Shown: positions 1-6,637 of the stretch, piece after piece
Layout of the letters: the number at the start of each line of letters is the position of its first letter
Position numbering within the stretch: the first letter of the stretch is position 1
Source: DASPLX01 sp035627375
GTDB taxonomy: Bacteria; Pseudomonadota; Gammaproteobacteria; Burkholderiales; Burkholderiaceae_D
NCBI GenBank assembly: GCA_035627375.1
Contig: DASPLX010000064.1
Coordinates: forward strand, 1 to 13,728
Direction: 5' to 3'
Length of the DNA: 13,728 bases
Position numbers and translations under genes: made by a program
Notes under the pieces: generated by a model
The model's database searches: none
What the model was told of the DNA's origin: nothing
The model's input: only the letters and a program-made list of their open reading frames with translations

Positions 1-139
1 TCGCCTACATGAAGGATGTGCTCGAACGCCTGCCGTCCTGGCCGAACAACCGCATCGACGAACTCTTGCCGCACCGCTGGAGCCCGGCTGCGTAACCTCG
101 CATGTATCCCGTGTCAATGTGAGATGCCCGGGTGCTTAC
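1..139 (+). mobile_element. Right end of an IS66-family insertion sequence (element runs off the left edge)
   Basis: The stretch holds the last codons of an IS66-type transposase, 36 bases of non-coding DNA after its stop, and then an end matching the IS66 family: read inwards from position 139 the minus strand begins GTAAGCACCCGGG, and IS66-family terminal repeats typically start GTAAGC. The element therefore probably ends at 139, and the following bases (about 140-147) would be one copy of the usual 8-bp target duplication. The left end lies outside the window, so neither the duplication nor completeness can be checked. The insertion sits 21 bases past the stop codon of the minus-strand Abi_alpha gene and did not disrupt it. 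Confidence 0.75.
3..95 (+). CDS. IS66-family transposase, C-terminal end only (partial)
   Basis: The reading frame is open from the window edge to the TAA at 93-95 and encodes 30 residues beginning AYMKDVLERLPSWPNN and ending ELLPHRWSPAA. The combination of a KDVLERLP helix and a terminal DELLPHRW is the typical C-terminus of IS66 transposases (TnpC), which carry out transposition of the element through a DDE catalytic core. That core lies upstream of the window, so activity cannot be judged. It is partial because the window starts inside it, not because of a visible lesion. Confidence 0.8.
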   Translation, partial: AYMKDVLERLPSWPNNRIDELLPHRWSPAA

Positions 140-160
140 GGTTGACCGAGAGGTTAGCAA

Positions 161-991
161 TTAGGGTGTGATCATGCCGATGGCTTTGGCGAACTGCTTG
201 CCGAGCTCCGTGCGCGCTATGTAGCCCTTAGCGAACTCTACCTTCTGAGTATCATTGCTGTGTGTATTGCGCAATCGGATGAACTCAGGACGCTGCTCTG
301 CCCAAGAGTACTGATTGGGGTCTCTCAGGTAAGTGTCATACGAAACATCAACCAAGCCTAGGCGTATCCAATTGTCAATCATCGCTGCTAGACGGGGATT
401 CTCGACAGGTTGTTGGGTCGTGTTATTACGCATATTGAGTACGTGTCGCAGCAATACGTGATGTCCGCCGCTCTCATTCAGCCTGCATTGGATCTGTATG
501 ATCGCTATTGGGCCAGGCGATGTGAGCACCTCACGAATCAAAGCGGCCTCGTTACCGTTCAATTGCTTAATGATCTCGACAAACGCGGGATGAGCATCTT
601 CGGCAACACGACCATCCATGGCTGTAGCCAAGAGATTCAGGTACATCTCTTTTAGGGTCGGCTCCTGATGCGTGAAGGCTAACCCTTGCAGGGAAGGCCC
701 AGCGACCGATGCTTTAGGTTCGACAATATGCTCAAGTGGAATAGTGACTGCTTTTTCAGCTAAGTCACTCTGGAAATGATTGGCGAAGTACTCGCGGGCC
801 TTGTCAAATGCAAAATTAATTGCCGCCAACGGCATTAGCGCATTGTTGATCGTCTTGGTAAGGGTAACTGCTGTCTTGCCAAGGTTCTTTGCGGCTTCCT
901 TCGCTTCGGGGCTGTCTCCTGCGGCCTTTATAATTTCGGAGACAACAGAAACTCCATCCTTTGCAGCTTTAATCGGGTCTTCGTCCGACAT
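161..991 (-). CDS. Abi_alpha / DUF4393 family protein (putative abortive-infection protein)
   Basis: The product is 276 residues if the ATG at 991-989 is used. This start has a strong ribosome binding site (AGAAGGAAGG about 5 bases upstream), while the longer frame starting at 1072 has none. Residues 109-145 carry the family hallmark, a block reading roughly QEPTLKEMYLNLLATAMD followed by AHPAFVEIIKQL. The N-terminus is acidic and alpha-helical, with a possible membrane-associated or hydrophobic helix near residues 50-62. Pfam names the family Abi_alpha (abortive infection alpha), but no enzymatic reaction is established and no catalytic motif is visible. It lies in the low-GC island between an IS66 end and two small orphan genes on the same strand, about 300 bases downstream of them. 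That setting fits a laterally acquired defence-type cargo gene. Family assignment rests on motif memory; function is inference. Confidence 0.8.
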   Translation of the reverse strand: MSDEDPIKAAKDGVSVVSEIIKAAGDSPEAKEAAKNLGKTAVTLTKTINNALMPLAAINFAFDKAREYFANHFQSDLAEKAVTIPLEHIVEPKASVAGPSLQGLAFTHQEPTLKEMYLNLLATAMDGRVAEDAHPAFVEIIKQLNGNEAALIREVLTSPGPIAIIQIQCRLNESGGHHVLLRHVLNMRNNTTQQPVENPRLAAMIDNWIRLGLVDVSYDTYLRDPNQYSWAEQRPEFIRLRNTHSNDTQKVEFAKGYIARTELGKQFAKAIGMITP

Positions 992-1262
992 GGATACCTT
1001 CCTTCTACGAATGGATAATGTGATTGACCTAGCATGAACATTCCCGCTGCTAGCGGCTGCCTGATCCGGCATTCGTGAACATCTATTTCGGCAACATGCG
1101 CGTTCAGTTCGGTGTTCATGAGCACCTTCCCCTCGGCGGCGTAAAGCCGGCGTTCAGAATGAATTGCTTGCAGTCAGCTGTCGACCCTTTACTGTCGGTC
1201 ATGTTTTCCGGAAGCTGTCGTTCAACGTTGAAGTCACCGGCGCTGCGCGGCTTTATCGTCCA

Positions 1263-1279
1263 GCGTCCGTGTGGACCGC
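1263..1279 (-). terminator. Short hairpin after the DUF6953-like gene (weak terminator candidate)
   Basis: Positions 1263-1279 form a small stem (GTCC/GGAC with an outer GC pair, loop ACAC on the minus strand) 11 bases beyond the stop codon of the gene ending at 1290. No U-rich run follows, so intrinsic termination is doubtful. The rest of the 992-1289 spacer shows no convincing gene; the stretch near 1170-1215 has the look of a degenerate intergenic repeat. Confidence 0.22.
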
Positions 1280-1289
1280 TAGGTTGGGT

Positions 1290-1559
1290 CTAGTATTGTT
1301 GTCGCCCTGGATCATCGTATTCCTCTCTGAAGCGCCACATACGTTCGCCCCTTTCCCAAATTACTGAGTCGCCAGTGAGTTTCTTGAACGCTGACAGGAC
1401 CTTCTTTCCAATAGCAGGATTGCCATTGTCGTTGCAATAAGTGAACTCTTCGCCGAATTTGGACGCGATGTCATAGACAACGGTTTCTTGGTACAGGTAC
1501 TTTTCGCGTTGAAGTTCGCTCAACATCCACTTTGCAACATCATCAGGAGTAGTTGCCAT
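1290..1559 (-). CDS. Small DUF6953-like protein of unknown function
   Basis: The gene encodes 89 residues from ATG 1559-1557, with AAGAAGG about 8 bases upstream as ribosome binding site. The sequence begins MATTPDDVAKWMLSEL and is predicted to be a compact mostly helical domain ending in a basic, aromatic segment (VIWERGERMWRFREEYDD). From memory this pattern fits the DUF6953 family, small proteins with no known activity, and I can offer no function. It starts two bases after the stop codon of the YodC-like gene, so the two are almost certainly cotranscribed and probably translationally coupled. No membrane segment, signal peptide or metal-binding cysteine pattern is present. Codon use is less GC-rich than the housekeeping genes to the right, in line with acquisition. 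Confidence 0.7.
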   Translation of the reverse strand: MATTPDDVAKWMLSELQREKYLYQETVVYDIASKFGEEFTYCNDNGNPAIGKKVLSAFKKLTGDSVIWERGERMWRFREEYDDPGRQQY

Positions 1560-1561
1560 GG

Positions 1562-1741
1562 CTAGGCCTTCTTTTCTTCCTGATAGATCATCACAGCCTC
1601 AAACGGAAACGCTCCAGCTTCTTTTTTGCTACCAGCAAACCAAGCTGTATGAACGATCCCTTCAAGTATCTTCGTGACCGTCATTTTCGGTCCACCAGAC
1701 TTCAATTGAACGATGTCGCCGATTTTGAATTTCTCTGCCAT
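1562..1741 (-). CDS. YodC family protein (DUF2158), 59 aa
   Basis: This short gene encodes MAEKFKIGDIVQLKSGGPKM followed by a TVTKILEGIVHTAWF segment and an acidic/basic tail ending EEKKA. The GDxVxLKSGGPxMTV start followed by a later W-F core is the signature of the DUF2158/YodC family, small beta-rich single-domain proteins whose role is not known. The ATG at 1741-1739 is preceded by AAGGAG with 7-base spacing, one of the best ribosome binding sites in the window. The site lies in a small potential hairpin (CTCC/GGAG, 1748-1758). The stop TAG is two bases before the next ATG, forming a bicistronic unit with the DUF6953-like gene. YodC-like genes are frequent as orphan cargo in integrons and islands, which fits the context here. 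Confidence 0.85.
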   Translation of the reverse strand: MAEKFKIGDIVQLKSGGPKMTVTKILEGIVHTAWFAGSKKEAGAFPFEAVMIYQEEKKA

Positions 1742-2105
1742 TGCAATCTCCTTCGGAGTGAATAAATGAAAAGCTCAACGTGAACGTGAACGACAATCGG
1801 ACGCCAAGCTGCATAGAGTTTAGCTGTCGAAAAATCGGCCGATTTAACAGGAAACTAAAAAACCGAGAAAGACGGCAGAGTCGAGCTAAACCCAAGGCCA
1901 GAGTATGCTGCCATGGGGAAATTAGCAAAGATATACCAAAAATATGGGATACAGCTACGCCCGCTTATGGCCGAACTCCGCCGTATTGCCGACCTCAAGT
2001 TGCGATGAAATCTGACACCGACTGGCAAGTCAAATCTGGCCTACTACACATTATTTTGTAACCGCCTTCTCTCCAAACCAGACCACTACCCCATACCGCC
2101 CTTTC
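1742..2105. other. Non-coding spacer at the right edge of the low-GC island
   Basis: No gene with a credible start and recognisable product was found on either strand. The stretch is lower in GC than the flanking chromosome. It must hold the promoter of the minus-strand yodC-like unit, but no convincing -35/-10 pair could be singled out. The one clear structure is the 14-bp palindrome at 1832-1845, listed separately. Confidence 0.5.
1832..1845. repeat. 14-bp perfect palindrome upstream of the YodC-like unit
   Basis: Positions 1832-1845 read AAATCGGCCGATTT, identical to its reverse complement. It lies about 90 bases upstream of the start of the YodC-like gene, where an operator for a dimeric regulator could sit. 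CTGT at 1824 and ACAG at 1847 add a slightly off-centre outer pair. No regulator gene is adjacent, so the role is only a suggestion. Confidence 0.35.
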
Positions 2106-2134
2106 TTGACGCTTGCCGTCATTTGCAATAGTCT
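2106..2134 (+). promoter_or_regulatory. Candidate sigma-70 promoter for the symE leader
   Basis: TTGACG at 2106-2111 and TAGTCT at 2129-2134 are separated by 17 bases, giving 5/6 and 3/6 agreement with the sigma-70 boxes. Transcription would begin near 2141, at a TCACCG/CGGTGA hairpin (2142-2161), and leave an untranslated leader of about 215 bases before the symE start. A second TTGACA at 2168 lacks a good -10. This is a sequence-only prediction. Confidence 0.35.
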
Positions 2135-2209
2135 GCGTTCCTCACCGGAGAAAAACGGTGAATGGGTTTGACAGCCCTTTGTAACGTGACCACATCGAAC
2201 GGTGTGTGT

Positions 2210-2330
2210 CATTCGCCTGCGCGCGCCTCTATGGCGGGCTGGCGGGGGAGCCGCAAGGCTCGCCGGCTCGTTACACCGGTCTGTCAACCCTGCCAGTTCC
2301 GCCACCCCATTTGACAGTGGGAAAGCGAAT
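2210..2330 (-). ncRNA. Possible antisense RNA opposite the symE leader (ptaRNA1/SymR-like)
   Basis: SymE toxins are normally restrained by an antisense RNA from the opposite strand of their leader (SymR in E. coli, ptaRNA1 in Xanthomonas and Burkholderia relatives). Here the leader carries the expected structures: a GAGCC-GCAA-GGCTC hairpin at 2248-2261 and an inverted repeat CTGTCAA (2281-2287) / TTGACAG (2311-2317) just upstream of the toxin start. From memory the leader text around 2230-2320 resembles the conserved leaders of this family. I could not find a convincing minus-strand promoter, so boundaries are approximate and the RNA itself is inferred from family precedent. Confidence 0.3.
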
Positions 2331-2354
2331 CTTCCTCTTGTAACGGAGCCCCGC

Positions 2355-2825
2355 ATGCGCCCTTCGAAAGCCATTGCATCACCCTCACCCAAGTCAAAGC
2401 CAAGGCAGGAACGCCTCCTCACCGTCGGCTACCAATCGGAAAATTCCCATCACCAACGCCCCTACATCCGCCTATGCGGACAATGGCTGGCCGACGCCGG
2501 ATTTCCCGTCGCGGCCAGGATCCGCGTACAGGTCCGCAAGAATCGCCTGGTGCTGACGCCCATCCGCTATGCGGCGGACGACGAAGCGCAGCACCTGGAA
2601 TTGCGCGTGCTGGAAATACTGGGGCGGTGGGGCGCCTTGTCCAAGGCGGGACTCCGCGCGGCACTCGGCAAGGATGAAGCAACGCCGTGGAACCAGGTGA
2701 TCCGCAGGCTCATCGCGGAGCGAAAGATCGCCTATCCGGTCATCGGCGTCGGGCCGGGGCGCGCGCGCAAACTACTTCTCACGCAGACCGGTTACGAAAC
2801 CTTGGCGGCTTGCATCAAGCAGTAG
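2355..2825 (+). CDS. SymE-family type I toxin with a C-terminal winged-helix-like extension
   Basis: The product is 156 residues from ATG 2355, preceded by GGAG six bases upstream; longer frames would translate the structured leader. Residues 20-70 match the SymE toxin domain: RLLTVGYQS, then RPYIRLCGQWLADAGF and VQVRKNRLVLTP, the same order of motifs as in E. coli SymE (LTVSY...LKGQWLEAAGF...VLT). SymE has an AbrB-like swapped-hairpin fold, is SOS-induced in E. coli, and affects nucleic acids and translation. Residues 79-150 are extra: three predicted helices (ELRVLEILGRWGALS, KAGLRAALG, WNQVIRRLIAERKI) followed by a basic hairpin with GPGRARK, which looks like a winged helix. The E. coli protein has a shorter, different tail. 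The gene ends 12 bases from the convergent glucokinase fusion. The domain call for residues 20-70 is firm; the tail is inference. Confidence 0.82.
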   Translation: MRPSKAIASPSPKSKPRQERLLTVGYQSENSHHQRPYIRLCGQWLADAGFPVAARIRVQVRKNRLVLTPIRYAADDEAQHLELRVLEILGRWGALSKAGLRAALGKDEATPWNQVIRRLIAERKIAYPVIGVGPGRARKLLLTQTGYETLAACIKQ

Positions 2826-2837
2826 CGGGTCGGCACG

Positions 2838-4793
2838 CTAGGCCCGGTGCGAAATCACCTGCTTGCGCGGAACTTCGCGTTTGCGTGAAGCGTCGTCATT
2901 GCCGCGCGCAGGCTCGCCGCCGCGATCGATCTCTTCTTCGTCGCCTACTCCTTGCGTGGGTATCCCGCGCCTGGCCTCGCGCTGCATCTCGGCATAGGGG
3001 CTGGAACGCTCGAGCGAGACGCCGACCGCGAGGATGTCGACCAACAGCAGCAGCAACAGGCGCGAGACCATCGGGATGTGATCGGCGCTGCCTTCGTCGT
3101 GTTCGACCGCGAGCGTCAAATGCGCGCGCCTGGCGAGCGGCGAATTGGGCGGCGCCAGCGCGATGACGGTGGCGCCGTTGGCGAGCGCGGTCTCGACCGC
3201 CGGCGCCAGATGGCGCAGCTTGCCGGAGTGCGAGATCACGACCACGACGTCGGCCGGCTGCAGCAGCGCCGCCGCGATTTCCTGCAATTGGGGATCGGTA
3301 TAGGCGCCGCATTGCATGCCGAGCCGGAAGAATTTCTGCTGCGCGTCTTCGGCGACCAGGCCGCAGCTGCCGACGCCGTAGAAGTCGATGCGGCGCGCCT
3401 GCTCGAGCGCGCGTATCGCTTGCGACAAGACTTCCGGATGCAGGCTGTCGCGCACCTTCATCATCGCCGAGATCGAGTTGTCGGCGACCTTCACGCCGAC
3501 GTCGAGCGAGGTATCGCCGACATGCACCTGGCTGTGCGTGACCTGCACGGTGCCGGTCACGCTGGAGGCGAGCTTGAGTTTGAAATCGGCCAAGCCCTGG
3601 CAACCGAGCGTGCGGCAGAAGCGGATCACGGTCGGCTGGCTGACGTCGGCGCGGCGCGCGATCTCGGCGATCGGATCGTTGATGACGCTGCGCGGATGGG
3701 CGATGACGAGACTCGCGACTTTCTGCTCGGCCGGCGACAACTGCTCGCGCAGCTTGCGCACGCGTTCGAGTATCGGCACCGCGCTGCCGCCGCCCAGGTG
3801 TTCGGCCAGGATCGCCGCCACGCCCACGAAAGCGGGATACGGCGCGGTGATGACATAGGTGGGAATCTGCTTGAGGTAATCGGCAAAGCGGCCCTTCGCC
3901 TCGAAGCGCTCGCGGAACGGCGAGCGCTCGAAATAATCGCCCAGGCGGGGCACGATGCCGCCGCCGATGTACAGGCCGCCGAGCGTTCCGAGCGTGAGCG
4001 CGACGTTGGAGGCGACGGTGCCCAGCATCGCGCAGAAGCACTCGACCGCTTCCAGGCATTGCGGGTCGCTGCCGTCGAGCATGCGCTTGACGATTTCCGG
4101 CGCATCGAGCCGGGCGGAAGCCGCGGCGTCGTCGCTGCGCGCGGCGAGCGCCTCGTAAATCAGTTCGAGCCCCTGGCCGGACACCAGGCGCTCGGCGGAG
4201 ACATGCGGCAGGCGGCGCCAGGCGTATTGCAGCACGGCGAGTTCGCGCATGTCGTTCGGCGCGAACGATGCGTGCCCGCCTTCGCTGGCGAGCGCGATCC
4301 AGCGGCCGTCGCTCGGGATCAAGCCGCCGACGCCGAGACCGGTGCCGGCGCCGACCAGGCCGACCACGCCGCCGGGGTCGGGCGCGCCGCCGCCGATCTG
4401 CCGCCGATGCTCCGGCTCCAGGTGCGGCAAGGCCATCGCCAGCGCGGTGAAGTCGTTGACCACCAACAGCGTGTCGAAACCCAGCCGGCGGCGCGCTTCG
4501 TCGATCGAGAAGGCCCAGTGGTGATTGGTCATCCGGACCCAGTCGCCGTGCACCGGGTTGGCGATCGCCACGGCGGCATGCTGCACCGGCGGATGGCCGG
4601 CTTCGTTCAGGTAGGCTTCGACGGCTTCGGTGAATTCGGCATAGTCGGCGGCGCGCAGGACGCGGATCGTGTCGATCCGTCCGGGCGCGCGCTCGAGGGC
4701 GAAACGGGCATTGGTGCCGCCGATGTCGGCCAACAGGCGCGGGCCGTCGAGATAGCGTTCCGCGTCGTGCGGAGGATAGATGCTTGCTGGCAT
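2838..4793 (-). CDS. glk: Bifunctional glucokinase / RpiR-family transcriptional regulator (fusion 1)
   Basis: This 651-residue protein joins two functions. Residues 18-335 are an E. coli-type glucokinase (ATP + glucose to glucose 6-phosphate): LLADIGGTNARF (20-31) is the first phosphate loop, NDFTALAM (113-120) carries the catalytic Asp114, GAGTGLGV (148-155) is the second phosphate loop, SEGGHASFAP (170-179) binds sugar through Glu171 and His174, and GGLYIGGGIVPRL (272-284) closes the nucleotide site. Residues 338-415 are an RpiR helix-turn-helix (INDPIAEIARRADVSQPTVI, then RFCR), and 465-595 a SIS domain that in this family senses sugar phosphates. The last 40 residues are charged and probably disordered. 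The SIS loop reads GVGSC where GxGxS is usual. The ATG at 4793 has no clear Shine-Dalgarno, but no in-frame start exists just upstream. It lies 199 bases downstream of zwf and is probably cotranscribed with it. Fusions of this kind are known in Burkholderia. Confidence 0.93.
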   Translation of the reverse strand: MPASIYPPHDAERYLDGPRLLADIGGTNARFALERAPGRIDTIRVLRAADYAEFTEAVEAYLNEAGHPPVQHAAVAIANPVHGDWVRMTNHHWAFSIDEARRRLGFDTLLVVNDFTALAMALPHLEPEHRRQIGGGAPDPGGVVGLVGAGTGLGVGGLIPSDGRWIALASEGGHASFAPNDMRELAVLQYAWRRLPHVSAERLVSGQGLELIYEALAARSDDAAASARLDAPEIVKRMLDGSDPQCLEAVECFCAMLGTVASNVALTLGTLGGLYIGGGIVPRLGDYFERSPFRERFEAKGRFADYLKQIPTYVITAPYPAFVGVAAILAEHLGGGSAVPILERVRKLREQLSPAEQKVASLVIAHPRSVINDPIAEIARRADVSQPTVIRFCRTLGCQGLADFKLKLASSVTGTVQVTHSQVHVGDTSLDVGVKVADNSISAMMKVRDSLHPEVLSQAIRALEQARRIDFYGVGSCGLVAEDAQQKFFRLGMQCGAYTDPQLQEIAAALLQPADVVVVISHSGKLRHLAPAVETALANGATVIALAPPNSPLARRAHLTLAVEHDEGSADHIPMVSRLLLLLLVDILAVGVSLERSSPYAEMQREARRGIPTQGVGDEEEIDRGGEPARGNDDASRKREVPRKQVISHRA

Positions 4794-4975
4794 GGATGGC
4801 GATGGATCGATTCGGTTTCCGCGCGGCAGGCGGCAAGAGGATCGCTCTTAACTAAAGACCGGCAGCGGGCCTGAAAATTCGGCGGGCGCGGCGAACGGGC
4901 GCTCTGGCGAGACGCCGGAAGGCGCGCGCGAGCGCCTGCATGACGAGGAGCAGGCTCGGGCCTTCTCGCGCAAGC

Positions 4976-4989
4976 CCCTCGCGGGAGGG
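4976..4989 (-). terminator. Small GC hairpin just after zwf (weak)
   Basis: CCCTC (4976-4980) and GAGGG (4985-4989) form a 5-bp stem with a 4-base loop, three bases past the zwf stop codon. No U-run follows on the minus strand, so it is more likely an mRNA 3'-end protecting or processing element between zwf and the downstream glucokinase fusion than a full terminator. The remainder of the 4794-4992 spacer shows no gene; in particular no 6-phosphogluconolactonase is encoded there. Confidence 0.25.
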
Positions 4990-4992
4990 CCC

Positions 4993-6465
4993 TCAGATTT
5001 CCTCGGACCAGGTAAAGCCGTGGCGCGTGAGCAAGGCGCTCGAGGAAGCCGGCCCCCAACTACCCGCCATATATGGCTTGGGCGGCAGCGCGCTGTCTTG
5101 CCAGGCGTCCAGCAAGGGTTCGACCCATTGCCAGGCGGCTTCCTGTTCGTCGCGCCGCACGAACAGCGCGAGATTGCCGCGGATCGCGTCGAGCAGCAGG
5201 CGTTCATAGGCGTCGGCGCGCGGCTGGCGGAAGGCTTGGTCGAACGCGAGATCGAGCGTGACCGGCTGCAATCGCATCGCATCGCCGGGCTCCTTGGCGA
5301 GGCAATGGAGTTCGATCGATTCGTCCGGCTGCAGGCGGATCACGAGGCGGTTCGCCGATTGCGCCGACAGGCCGGCCGGCATCGGCAGGATCGCGTGCGG
5401 CACCGGGCGGAAGGTGACGACGATCTCGGCCACGCGCTGCGTCAGGCGCTTGCCGGTGCGCAGGAAGAACGGCACGCCGGCCCAGCGCCAGTTGTCGATC
5501 TCGGCCTGGATGGCGACGAAGGTTTCGGTGCGCGAATCGGAGGGAATGCCGGCTTCGTCGAGATAGCCGCGCACCGACTGGCCGCGGATCGCGCCGGCCT
5601 TGTACTGGCCGCGCACGGCGACCTGGTCGAGCGCATCGAGCCGCAGGGGTTTGAGCGCGCGCAGCACGCGCAGCTTTTCGTCGCGGATGGCGTCGGCGTG
5701 CATCGAGGTCGGCGGCTCCATGGCGACCATGCATAGCAATTGCAGCAAATGATTCTGCACCATGTCGCGCAATGCGCCGGTGGCGTTGTAGAACTCGCCG
5801 CGCTGCTCGACGCCGAGCTCTTCGGCGATCGTCAGCTGCACGTGGGCGATCGATTCGCGCCGCCACAGCGGTTCGAACAGGGTGTTGGCGAAGCGCAGGG
5901 CCAGCAGGTTCTGCACCGATTCCTTGCCGAGGTAATGATCGATGCGGTAGATCTGGTTTTCGGCGAACACGCGGGCCACGGCGTCGTTGATCGCGCGCGA
6001 CGAGCGCAGGTCGGTGCCGAGCGGCTTTTCGAGCACGACGCGCGCCGCGGACAAGTCGATGCCGGCCGCCGCGAGATTGGCGCAGATGGGTTCGAACAAC
6101 AGCGGCGCGGTGGCCAGGTAGAACACCGGCACGCCGTCGGCCTCGCGCAGCACGGCGGCCAGCGGCGCATAGCTCTGCCCGGCCGTCGCATCGATGGTCA
6201 GGTAATCGATGCGCGCCAGGAAGGCTTCCCAGCCGGCTTCCGGACTTGCGCCCTTGGCATCGCCGATATGGGGGCCGACGCGTTGCCGCACGCTGGCCAG
6301 GTAGGCGTCGCGCGAGATCGCTTCGCGCGCCACGCAGACGATGCGGCCCTTGCCGTGCAGCTTCCCGGCGCGGTGCGCGGCGAACAAGGCGGGCAGGATT
6401 TTCCGCATCGACAAATCGCCGGTGGCGCCGAACAGGATGAAGGTGAACGCGGGAGTGAGTTGCAT
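4993..6465 (-). CDS. zwf: Glucose-6-phosphate 1-dehydrogenase
   Basis: The enzyme oxidises glucose 6-phosphate to 6-phosphogluconolactone with NADP+ (or NAD+), the entry step of the oxidative pentose-phosphate and Entner-Doudoroff pathways, in the cytoplasm. The 490 residues equal the usual family length. FGATGDLSMRK (12-22) is the dinucleotide-binding GxxGDL motif, EKPLGTD (146-152) follows, RIDHYLGKE (174-182) is the substrate-binding signature containing Asp176 and His177, and FYNATGALRDMVQNHLLQ (225-242) contains His239, the expected catalytic base. The C-terminus (YMAGSWGP) is intact. The ATG at 6465 is supported by the conserved start FTFILFGATGD rather than by a good ribosome binding site. 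Upstream lie two RpiR/HexR-type sites, so the fusion regulators encoded nearby probably control it. The fusion-1 glucokinase gene follows on the same strand, coupling phosphorylation and oxidation of glucose. Confidence 0.96.
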   Translation of the reverse strand: MQLTPAFTFILFGATGDLSMRKILPALFAAHRAGKLHGKGRIVCVAREAISRDAYLASVRQRVGPHIGDAKGASPEAGWEAFLARIDYLTIDATAGQSYAPLAAVLREADGVPVFYLATAPLLFEPICANLAAAGIDLSAARVVLEKPLGTDLRSSRAINDAVARVFAENQIYRIDHYLGKESVQNLLALRFANTLFEPLWRRESIAHVQLTIAEELGVEQRGEFYNATGALRDMVQNHLLQLLCMVAMEPPTSMHADAIRDEKLRVLRALKPLRLDALDQVAVRGQYKAGAIRGQSVRGYLDEAGIPSDSRTETFVAIQAEIDNWRWAGVPFFLRTGKRLTQRVAEIVVTFRPVPHAILPMPAGLSAQSANRLVIRLQPDESIELHCLAKEPGDAMRLQPVTLDLAFDQAFRQPRADAYERLLLDAIRGNLALFVRRDEQEAAWQWVEPLLDAWQDSALPPKPYMAGSWGPASSSALLTRHGFTWSEEI

Positions 6466-6488
6466 GGCGAAGAATGGCGAGGTCGATA

Positions 6489-6509
6489 TTTTGTAATGGA
6501 GTTACAAAA
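6489..6509 (-). promoter_or_regulatory. RpiR/HexR-type operator upstream of zwf (site 1)
   Basis: Two perfect 8-base arms, TTTTGTAA and TTACAAAA, flank a 5-base centre. The core 15-mer TGTAATGGAGTTACA (6492-6506) has the TGTA-N7-TACA form reported for HexR/RpiR-type repressors of glucose catabolism. The site ends 24 bases before the zwf start codon, so a bound dimer would block transcription initiation or early elongation. Confidence 0.6.
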
Positions 6510-6554
6510 ATACAGGTTTTTGCACTGTTTTCTGTTGCGAATCGCTAATTATCT

Positions 6555-6569
6555 TGTAATTTTACTAGA
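6555..6569 (-). promoter_or_regulatory. Second, imperfect operator-like site upstream of zwf (site 2)
   Basis: TGTAATTTTACTAGA matches the glk-promoter site TGTAGTTTTGCTACA in 12 of 15 positions; the right half has TAGA instead of TACA. It is centred 63 bases upstream of site 1, about six helical turns, an arrangement compatible with cooperative binding. Assignment rests on similarity to the three better sites in the window. Confidence 0.42.
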
Positions 6570-6592
6570 AAAATCAGACGGCCAAGGCCCTA

Positions 6593-6618
6593 CGTTCCCG
6601 GATTGGACAACGGGAACG
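6593..6618 (-). terminator. Hairpin downstream of the S8 protease gene
   Basis: CGTTCCCG (6593-6600) and CGGGAACG (6611-6618) form a perfect 8-bp stem with a 10-base loop, 19 bases past the protease stop codon. On the minus strand a GATTTTT run follows some 20 bases further on, not directly after the stem, so it may be a weak terminator separating the protease transcript from zwf. Confidence 0.45.
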
Positions 6619-6637
6619 CGGCTTGTTTCAGGCGCAC

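Noticed and set aside
992..1072. 27-residue N-terminal extension of the Abi_alpha protein
   Set aside because: The internal ATG at 991 has a strong Shine-Dalgarno and begins the acidic helical domain; the extension is unlike the rest and lacks a ribosome binding site.
1140..1215. Possible integron attC-like sequence (AATTCATTC next to small cargo genes)
   Set aside because: The short similarity lacks the paired core sites and the imperfect long-stem symmetry needed for an attC site; it looks like a degenerate intergenic repeat.
1780..2061. 93-codon plus-strand frame in the island spacer
   Set aside because: No ribosome binding site, no recognisable motif and irregular composition; it overlaps the likely promoter region of the minus-strand YodC-like unit.
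2051..2422. 123-codon minus-strand frame over the symE leader
   Set aside because: It overlaps the structured leader and start of symE and shows no protein signature; an antisense RNA is the more plausible product of that strand.
2896..4874. Long open frames (640-646 codons) on both strands overlapping fusion-1 glucokinase
   Set aside because: They are frame shadows of a GC-rich gene: composition is dominated by Arg/Ala/Gly or His/Arg, no motifs are present, and the overlapping frame carries complete kinase, HTH and SIS signatures.
4860..4992. Remnant of a 6-phosphogluconolactonase between zwf and glk
   Set aside because: None of the six frames shows lactonase-like motifs; the spacer only holds small GC hairpins.
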